In this document: positions 58,812 through 64,000 of the stretch, piece by piece
Layout of the letters: every line of letters begins with the position of its first letter
Position numbering within the stretch: the first letter of the stretch is position 1
DNA from: Polaromonas sp.
Lineage (GTDB): Bacteria > Pseudomonadota > Gammaproteobacteria > Burkholderiales > Burkholderiaceae_C
NCBI GenBank assembly: GCA_013297865.1
Contig: JAAFIP010000006.1
Coordinates: forward strand, 1 to 64,000
DNA: 64,000 nucleotides
Reading direction: 5' to 3'
Notes under the pieces: generated by a model
Told to the model about the DNA's origin: nothing
The model's input: the letters and a program-made list of their open reading frames with translations, nothing else
Databases searched by the model: none
Program-made: the position numbers and the translations under genes

Positions 58812-61043
58812 ATGGGGCTTATGAAAAAAGTGACTTGGATAACGGGCGCGGTGGTGCTGGCGCTGGCTGGCGGCGGGGCCTGGTGGTGGACGCAGCGCGC
58901 CAAAGCCGATGAGGTGAGCTACCGCACCGCCAAAATCGAACGCGGCAGCCTGCAGGCCACCGTGTCGGCCAGCGGCGCGGTCAACCCCGTCACCCAGGTG
59001 TCGGTGGGCACGCAGGTGAGCGGCCAGATCAAGGAGCTGTATGTAGACTTCAACTCCGAGGTCAAGGCGGGGCAGCTGATTGCGCTGATCGACCCGGAAA
59101 GCTTTGAATACCGCGTGCGCTCGGCCCAGGCCGATGTGGACTCGGCGCGCGCCGCCGTGCTGACAGCGCAGGCCAATATTGCGGCCAGCAACGCGGCAGT
59201 GTCGCGCGCCAAGATGGACCTGGGCGAAGCGCAGCGCGACCTGGAGCGCCAGCAGTCGCTGGTGGAAAAGCAGTTTGTGGCGCAAAGCGTGGCCGACAAG
59301 GCGCGGGCGCTGGTGTCGTCCAGCAACGAGTCGGTCAAAGCGGCCGAGGCGCAGCTGGGTGTGACGCAGGCGCAGATCAAGAGTGCGCAGGCCAATGTGG
59401 CGCAACGCGAGTCAGCCCTGGCACAGGCGCGCATCGACCTGTCGCGCACCAAGATCACCTCGCCGGTCAATGGCATTGTGATCAAACGCGCTATTGAAAA
59501 AGGCCAGACCGTGGCGGCCAGCCTGCAGGCGCCCGAGCTGTTTGTGATTGCGCAAAACCTCTCGGACATGCAAGTGGACGCCAGCATTGACGAGAGCGAT
59601 GTGGGGCGCATCCGCACGGGGCAAAAGGCCAGCTTTACCGTGGACGCCTTTCCGGGTCAGACCTTTGAAGGCGAGGTGCGCCAGGTGCGCAAGGCCGCGC
59701 AGAACGTGGCCAACGTGGTGACCTATATCGCCGTGGTGGGCTTTACCAACGTGGGCAACCGCCTGCTGCCTGGCATGACGGCCAATGTGCGCCTGGTGAC
59801 CGACCAGCGTCAGGACGTACTGAAAGTGCCCAACGCGGCGCTGCGCGTGCGCATTGCGGGCGTGGAGCCAGCGAATACGGGCGCGTCTGCCGCTGTGCCA
59901 GGGGCCTCGGCACCCAGCAATGGCGCGTCGGGCACCGCCACGGGGCAGTCGCGCTTTGGCTGGATCGGCACTGCCATGGCGCAGCCCGCGGGCGGTGGTG
60001 GCGGCGGCGGCGGGGGTTTTGCGGCCCAGCGCGAGCGCTTGGTCAACGAGCTGCAGCTGAGCGATGAGCAAAAAACCAAGCTGGATGCGATTCAGGCCGA
60101 CCTGCGTCCTAAATTCATGGCGCTGCGTGACATGGCTGATGACGAGCGTGCTGCGGCGCGCGAGAAAATCACTGCCGAACTGCGCCAGAAAATCAGCGCG
60201 ATGCTGACGCCAGCGCAGCGCAGCAAATACCAGGAGATGGTGGCCAGTCAATCGGGCTCTGGGGCACGACCCGCACCCCCATCCACACCTGCGCCCGCGC
60301 CCAATGCAGCTCCTTCCAATACTTCAGATGCTCCTAATTCTGTAGCTGCTCCCGCGAATAAACAGGACGCTGCAGGCCAAAAAGCCATTAAAAATACGCC
60401 TTCTCAGGGCACCTCAGCAGCCAACGCTGCGCCTGCCGTGGCTGCTGCAGCCGCTGCAACCAACTCTACAGCAGTACCATCGACGACTCCAGCCACGACC
60501 TCCGCCGCCGCTCCATCAACAGCCCCCGCAGCGCCCAGCACGGGCGGCGGGCCGCTGGCCGAGTTTCGCAATCGTCTGGTCAGTGAGCTGCAGATGGGCG
60601 CAGACCAGGCTGCCAAGGTGGACGCCATTTATGCCGAAGCCCGGCCCCGCTTTATGGCGCTGCGCGACCTGCCGCAAGAGGAGCGCGGCAAGGCGCGCGA
60701 CCGCATCACGGCTGACACGCGTGCCAAGATCGGCGACCTGCTCACGCCAGAGCAAAAGCCCAAATATGCCGCCTTGCTGGCCGAGGTGGGCTCGTCGCGC
60801 GGCGGTGCCAGCACGCGCGGGCGCATCTACCTGCTGGGCGCGGACAACAAGCCTGTGGCCTACAACGTGCGGCTGGGCATCACCGATGGCACCAGCACCG
60901 AGCTGATCATTGCACCCAATTCGCCTTCTGCAGATGCGCTCAAGGAAGGCGCTACCGTCATCATCGGCGTGTCGGCGGCGGGTGCAGGCGGCGCAGGTGG
61001 CGCGGGGGCGCAGCGCTCCAGCGGCCCGCGCATGCCGTTTTAG
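58812..61043 (+). CDS. macA: MacA-like efflux adaptor with two inserted Spy/CpxP-like domains
   Basis: Periplasmic adaptor of 743 aa, twice the length of E. coli MacA (371). Order: N-terminal anchor (WITGAVVLALAGGGAWWW), lipoyl half VSASGAVNPVTQVSVG, a long hairpin coiled coil (about 100-225), barrel SFTVDAFPGQTFEGEVRQVR to about 345. Then a linker with nine Gly near 397 and two related domains of about 75 aa: LVNELQLSDEQKTKLDAI...LTPAQRSKYQ (405-480) and LVSELQMGADQAAKVDAI...LTPEQKPKY (580-660), both with FMALRD. Pro/Ala/Ser/Thr linkers separate them, and the membrane-proximal domain closes from 672. An ATG at 58821 is an alternative start. Confidence 0.9.
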   Translation: MGLMKKVTWITGAVVLALAGGGAWWWTQRAKADEVSYRTAKIERGSLQATVSASGAVNPVTQVSVGTQVSGQIKELYVDFNSEVKAGQLIALIDPESFEYRVRSAQADVDSARAAVLTAQANIAASNAAVSRAKMDLGEAQRDLERQQSLVEKQFVAQSVADKARALVSSSNESVKAAEAQLGVTQAQIKSAQANVAQRESALAQARIDLSRTKITSPVNGIVIKRAIEKGQTVAASLQAPELFVIAQNLSDMQVDASIDESDVGRIRTGQKASFTVDAFPGQTFEGEVRQVRKAAQNVANVVTYIAVVGFTNVGNRLLPGMTANVRLVTDQRQDVLKVPNAALRVRIAGVEPANTGASAAVPGASAPSNGASGTATGQSRFGWIGTAMAQPAGGGGGGGGGFAAQRERLVNELQLSDEQKTKLDAIQADLRPKFMALRDMADDERAAAREKITAELRQKISAMLTPAQRSKYQEMVASQSGSGARPAPPSTPAPAPNAAPSNTSDAPNSVAAPANKQDAAGQKAIKNTPSQGTSAANAAPAVAAAAAATNSTAVPSTTPATTSAAAPSTAPAAPSTGGGPLAEFRNRLVSELQMGADQAAKVDAIYAEARPRFMALRDLPQEERGKARDRITADTRAKIGDLLTPEQKPKYAALLAEVGSSRGGASTRGRIYLLGADNKPVAYNVRLGITDGTSTELIIAPNSPSADALKEGATVIIGVSAAGAGGAGGAGAQRSSGPRMPF
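60342..60379 (-). repeat. repeat relic inside the MacA-like adaptor, copy R14
   Basis: GTAGCTGCTCCCGCGAATAA then CAGGACGCTGCAGGCC. Encodes VAAPANKQDAAGQ in the Ala/Pro linker between the two Spy-like domains. Only half of the core is preserved. Confidence 0.55.
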
Positions 61044-61064
61044 CACCCACAGGACAGCAGGCAC

Positions 61065-61868
61065 ATGGCCCTCATTGAAGCGCGCGCTCTGACCAAGGTC
61101 TACACCATGGGCGACCAGACGGTGCACGCGCTGCGCGGCGTGTCGCTGGATATTGACGAGGGCGATTTTGTCGCCATCATGGGCGCGTCCGGCTCGGGCA
61201 AGTCCACCTTGATGAACATCATTGGCTGCCTTGACCTGCCCACACAGGGCGAATACCGCCTGGCAGGCGAGGCCGTGCAGGGCATGCACAGCGACCAGCT
61301 GGCCTCCATCCGCAACCGGCGCATTGGCTTTGTGTTCCAGCAGTTCAACCTGCTGCCGCGCACCAGCGCGCTGGAGAACGTAGAACTGCCCATGGTCTAC
61401 AGCGGCATCAAGTCTGCCGAACGGCGCGACAAAGCCGCCGCCGCGCTGACGAAAGTAGGCTTGGGCCAGCGCATGGACCACACTCCGGCCGAGCTCTCGG
61501 GTGGCCAGCAGCAGCGCGTGGCCATTGCCCGCGCGCTGGTCAACAGCCCCCAGCTCATCTTGGCCGACGAGCCCACCGGCGCGCTGGACAGCCAAACCTC
61601 CGAAGACATCATGCGATTGCTGACCGACCTGAACCAGCAGGGCATGACCGTGGTGCTGGTGACGCACGAGGCCGACATTGCAGCCTGGGCGCGGCGCAAG
61701 ATTGTTTTCAAGGATGGGCACATCATTGAAGACACGTTGAATGCCCATGAGCAAAAGAAATGGGGTCAGATCCCAATTCAGGACGACAACCTGTCCGAAG
61801 CGCGTAACGCCAATACGACATTGGGCTCTGACCCCATTTCTTTTGCGGCGGTAGAGGTCAATACATGA
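61065..61868 (+). CDS. MacB-type ABC transporter ATP-binding subunit with REP-derived C-terminus
   Basis: ATPase of 267 aa: Walker A GASGSGKSTLMN, Q-loop FVFQQFNLLPR, signature LSGGQQQRVAIARAL, Walker B LILADEPTGALDS, H-loop VTHEAD. E. coli MacB fuses this to the permease; here they are split, with ATGA overlap. The normal domain ends near residue 230 (DGHIIED). The last 35 or so residues (EQKKWGQIPIQDDN ... LGSDPISFAAV) are encoded by a pair of inverted REP-like arms. Confidence 0.93.
   Translation: MALIEARALTKVYTMGDQTVHALRGVSLDIDEGDFVAIMGASGSGKSTLMNIIGCLDLPTQGEYRLAGEAVQGMHSDQLASIRNRRIGFVFQQFNLLPRTSALENVELPMVYSGIKSAERRDKAAAALTKVGLGQRMDHTPAELSGGQQQRVAIARALVNSPQLILADEPTGALDSQTSEDIMRLLTDLNQQGMTVVLVTHEADIAAWARRKIVFKDGHIIEDTLNAHEQKKWGQIPIQDDNLSEARNANTTLGSDPISFAAVEVNT
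61753..61844. repeat. REP-like inverted pair inside the ATPase gene
   Basis: Left arm 61753-61777 and right arm 61820-61844 are 25 bases each and reverse complements with one mismatch; each contains GAAATGGGGTCAGA or its complement. 42 bases separate them. From memory this GGGGTCAGAGCCC motif occurs in REP elements mobilised by RAYT/Y1 transposases; no such gene lies in the window. Confidence 0.8.
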
Positions 61869-63097
61869 ACTTCTTCGCCGCACTGCGCTCAGCGCTCAGA
61901 GCCTTGGCCGCCAACACCCTGCGCAGCATCCTCACCATGCTGGGCATCATCATCGGCGTGGCCGCAGTCATCACCATGATTGCCGTGGGCCAGGGCGCAA
62001 CCAACCGCGTGCAGGAGCAGATGAAGGGCCTGGGCAGCAACATCATGCTGGTGTTGCCCGGGGGTGTGACCACCGGCGGCGTGCGCCTGGGCGCACAGAC
62101 TGGCCAGGCGCTGACCGAAGAAGACGCGCTGGCCATTGCCAAAGACGTGCCCGAAGTGCAGATTGCCGCGCCCAGTATGCGCACTGGCGCACAGGTGGTG
62201 GCGGGCAACACCAACTGGAACACCTCGGTGCTGGGCACCACCAACGACTACCTGGAAGGTCGCGAGTGGCTGCTGGTGAGTGGGCGCAATTTTGAAGCTG
62301 CCGAAATGCAGGGCTCGGCCAAAGTGGCCATCATCGGTCAGACCGTAGCGCAGCAATTGTTTGGCGACGCCGACCCGCTGGACCAGGTGATCCGGGTCAA
62401 AAAAATCCCGGTCACCATCATTGGCATGTTGGAGAAAAAAGGGCAAAACTCCCTGGGCCAGGACCAGGACGACACCCTGATCGTGCCCATCAGCACCTAC
62501 CGCAACCGCATCCAGGGCGGCACAGGTGGCAAGCTCAAGCGTGTTGGCGTGATCAATGTGAAGGTCAAAGAAGGCCAGAGCATGAAGGCCGCCGAAGACA
62601 ACATCAAAGACCTGCTGCGCCAGCGCCTGAAGGTGCAGAACGGCGCGGAAGACCCGTTCAACATCCGCAACCTGACCGAGATTTTGCAGGCGCAGGAGGC
62701 CTCCAGCCGCATCATGACCTTGCTGCTGGCCGCCGTGGCAGGCATCAGCCTGATCATTGGCGGCATCGGCATCATGAACATCATGCTGGTGAGCGTGACC
62801 GAGCGCACCCGCGAGATTGGCCTGCGCATGGCCGTGGGCGCGCGCGGCAAAGACATCCTCGCGCAGTTTTTGATTGAAGCTGTTACGCTCAGTTTGATCG
62901 GCGGGGCCATTGGCGTGCTGATCGGCGCAGTAGCCACCTGGGCGGTGGGCCAGTTTGCGGGCTGGCAGGTCAGCATGACGGCGGCTTCCATCTTTCTGGC
63001 CACGATCTTTTCAGCCGTGGTGGGCGTATTTTTCGGGTTCTACCCCGCGCGCAGGGCGTCCAAGCTGCTGCCGATCCAGGCGCTGCGCTACGAATAG
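61865..63097 (+). CDS. MacB-type ABC transporter permease subunit
   Basis: Membrane subunit of 410 aa with the MacB layout: helix 1 (SILTMLGIIIGVAAVITMIA), periplasmic domain of about 230 aa with SVLGTTNDYLEGREW and VAIIGQTVAQQLFG, then three helices after 275 (LLLAAVAGISLIIGGIGIM, LSLIGGAIGVLIGAVATW, FLATIFSAVVGVFFGFYPA). RTREIGLRMAVGARGKDIL is the conserved coupling region. It completes an adaptor-ATPase-permease exporter; an outer-membrane partner would be TolC-like, perhaps the one at 0.9 kb. Confidence 0.94.
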   Translation: MNFFAALRSALRALAANTLRSILTMLGIIIGVAAVITMIAVGQGATNRVQEQMKGLGSNIMLVLPGGVTTGGVRLGAQTGQALTEEDALAIAKDVPEVQIAAPSMRTGAQVVAGNTNWNTSVLGTTNDYLEGREWLLVSGRNFEAAEMQGSAKVAIIGQTVAQQLFGDADPLDQVIRVKKIPVTIIGMLEKKGQNSLGQDQDDTLIVPISTYRNRIQGGTGGKLKRVGVINVKVKEGQSMKAAEDNIKDLLRQRLKVQNGAEDPFNIRNLTEILQAQEASSRIMTLLLAAVAGISLIIGGIGIMNIMLVSVTERTREIGLRMAVGARGKDILAQFLIEAVTLSLIGGAIGVLIGAVATWAVGQFAGWQVSMTAASIFLATIFSAVVGVFFGFYPARRASKLLPIQALRYE

Positions 63098-63135
63098 CAT
63101 AGCTGCTCCCGCGATATTCTATTGGGCGGATGGCC
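63098..63135 (-). repeat. dispersed 3'-end repeat, copy R13
   Basis: AGCTGCTCCCGCGATATTC then TATTGGGC on the plus strand. It begins directly after the permease stop, in the sense seen after other genes. Confidence 0.88.
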
Positions 63136-63297
63136 TGAAAGCCCTTGAATTCTGCTGCCAATGAGGCTGCAATGCCACAATTATTGTAGGGTCTTTATTT
63201 GATCTCGTCACGTTCGCCAATCGGCAAACGACTAAGCCTGTGAGAGCAGCACACAGTGTGGTGCTCCACAACTGACATTTCTTTTTAAGGACCCATC

Positions 63298-63615
63298 ATG
63301 AAATCTTCTTTTGCAACCGTTTTGGTCATCACCGCAGCTCTGAGCGCCTTTTCCACCATCGCACAAGCCGGTGACAGTGACTTCACTGCCAACCCTCAGG
63401 TCATCAGCTCCAGCACGCTGACCCGCGACGCTGTCCGCGCTGAGTACCTCACTGCAAAACAGAACGGCACGCTCGCTGCACAAAACGACCGCAACTACGC
63501 TCCATCCAGTGTACTGGCAGCAGATTTTTCGCAAGCCAGCAAGTCACGTGCTGAAGTGATTGGTGAGCTGACCATGGCACACATGTCTCCTACACACGCT
63601 GACCGCGCGCTGTAA
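63298..63615 (+). CDS. secreted DUF4148 protein
   Basis: Protein of 105 aa with a signal peptide (LVITAALSAFSTIAQA) and one DUF4148 domain: TLTRDAVRAEYLTAKQNGTL then SSVLAADFSQASKSRAEVIG. The family is largely confined to Burkholderiales and of unknown function. AAGGA lies about 8 bases upstream of the ATG. Single gene, followed by a hairpin. Confidence 0.9.
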   Translation: MKSSFATVLVITAALSAFSTIAQAGDSDFTANPQVISSSTLTRDAVRAEYLTAKQNGTLAAQNDRNYAPSSVLAADFSQASKSRAEVIGELTMAHMSPTHADRAL

Positions 63616-63668
63616 GACTTGATGCAGAGCGTCATGCGCAATCCGCTGCGACAGTTCATTTTCTGTGC

Positions 63669-63699
63669 TTTGTCAGACCGCCTGAAGCGGTTTGACAAA
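63669..63699. terminator. hairpin after the DUF4148 gene, possible terminator
   Basis: TTTGTCAGACCGC and GCGGTTTGACAAA pair over 13 positions (one G-T) around CTGAA, 53 bases after the stop. No T-run follows, so termination is likely but not certain. Confidence 0.55.
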
Positions 63700-63808
63700 C
63701 GCAGTGATCAATTTGCACGCGTCGTTTGCGCAGGATCCCGCAGCACATACCTCTTCCAACACCTTTCATCAGCGCGTAAACCATCTCACACCACGTCGTC
63801 GTGCAGCC

Positions 63809-64000
63809 ATGATTTACTCGCCAAAATCAACTGTAGAAGGACTGGAGTCTTATGGCAGGTCTTTCGCCAAAGCCGGCGGAAGCGAAGTCGATAGACTGGT
63901 GCGCAATCGAAATACTGATTCGATCAGTCTGGCTACGTATGCATCCCCACCCTACAATTTGAACGTGCCTGGTCTGCAGATACCACGACTTTGCCTGAAC
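63809..64000 (+). CDS. incomplete ORF running off the window
   Basis: An open frame of 64 codons from the ATG at 63809 to the edge, beginning MIYSPKSTVEGLESYGRSFA and containing GSEVDRLVRNRNTDSISLAT. No family recognised and no clear ribosome site, so it may not be a gene. Apart from the hairpin, I see nothing else in 63616-63808. Confidence 0.3.
   Translation, partial: MIYSPKSTVEGLESYGRSFAKAGGSEVDRLVRNRNTDSISLATYASPPYNLNVPGLQIPRLCLN

Noticed and set aside
60516-61883. Minus-strand ORF of 455 codons
   Set aside because: Antisense to the adaptor and the ATPase, both unmistakable.
63619-63894. Plus-strand ORF of 91 codons after the DUF4148 gene
   Set aside because: It spans the terminator-like hairpin, has no homology or ribosome site, and its peptide looks like random translation.
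1-64000. tRNA, rRNA, riboswitch or complete insertion sequence
   Set aside because: I found no cloverleaf, rRNA segment, known riboswitch core or transposase gene on reading both strands; short or divergent cases could be missed without a covariance search.

Overview
The window is a 64 kb piece of a betaproteobacterial chromosome, most probably from the family Comamonadaceae. The evidence is protein-level: a DUF4148 secreted protein, a split MacAB exporter, a Cpx-like two-component module, many small periplasmic proteins and lipoproteins of Burkholderiales type, and a short intergenic repeat ending in AGCTATnAAAA. The family assignment is inference; no rRNA or tRNA gene was seen.

Layout. 1-0.8 kb: 3' end of acetyl-CoA synthetase. 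0.9-13.8 kb (minus): a tightly packed run of about 13 genes. It reads, in transcription order, NTF2/SnoaL protein, NmrA-like protein, small unknown, YcaC-like hydrolase, Dps, GST, atypical SDR, pirin, second SnoaL protein, patatin lipoprotein, then an RND efflux pump (adaptor, pump, outer-membrane channel). 13.9-17.3 kb: a NarL-type regulator with two tandem GAF-histidine kinases that share a 122-base identical stretch, probably controlling that run. 17.4-27.5 kb: AraC and LysR regulators and small metabolic or secreted genes. 27.5-31.2 kb: repeat protein, OmpR/EnvZ-type pair, lipoprotein. 31-37.4 kb: lipoproteins, SRPBCC protein, large glucose/sorbosone dehydrogenase-like lipoprotein, 3'-5' exonuclease.

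37.4-50 kb is a mosaic of one- to four-gene units, most ending in the same ~40 bp repeat: an orphan phage-tail-sheath gene, a Cpx-like module (Spy/CpxP lipoprotein, 102-aa protein, regulator, kinase), DUF4832/4874, PPOX, DUF924 and DEP-domain genes, then a cluster of toxin-antitoxin genes and remnants. The cluster holds an orphan MNT nucleotidyltransferase, an XRE antitoxin whose RelE toxin has been internally deleted, an MqsA-like zinc domain, an intact HigBA pair with a near-consensus LexA box upstream, and a broken GIY-YIG/DUF4357 gene. 50-51.6 kb is a visibly AT-rich two-gene module (four-helix membrane protein plus a 291-aa soluble protein), the best candidate here for an uncharacterised accessory or defence system. 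51.6-58.7 kb: glnS, a low-complexity envelope protein, an orphan amino-acid-type binding protein, and a five-gene DUF2141/DUF2306/2TM/LytS/LytTR operon. 58.8-63.1 kb: a MacAB-like exporter whose adaptor carries two inserted Spy/CpxP-like domains. The window ends with a DUF4148 gene and an incomplete ORF.

Two observations stand out. First, a dispersed repeat with core GAATATCGCGGGAGCAGCTA: 10 of 11 intergenic copies lie 0-50 bp after a stop codon in one fixed orientation, and four further copies or relics are read in frame inside glnS, the LytTR regulator, its kinase and the MacA-like adaptor. Second, the MacA-like adaptor with duplicated Spy-like domains, which joins periplasmic stress-chaperone modules to an export pump.
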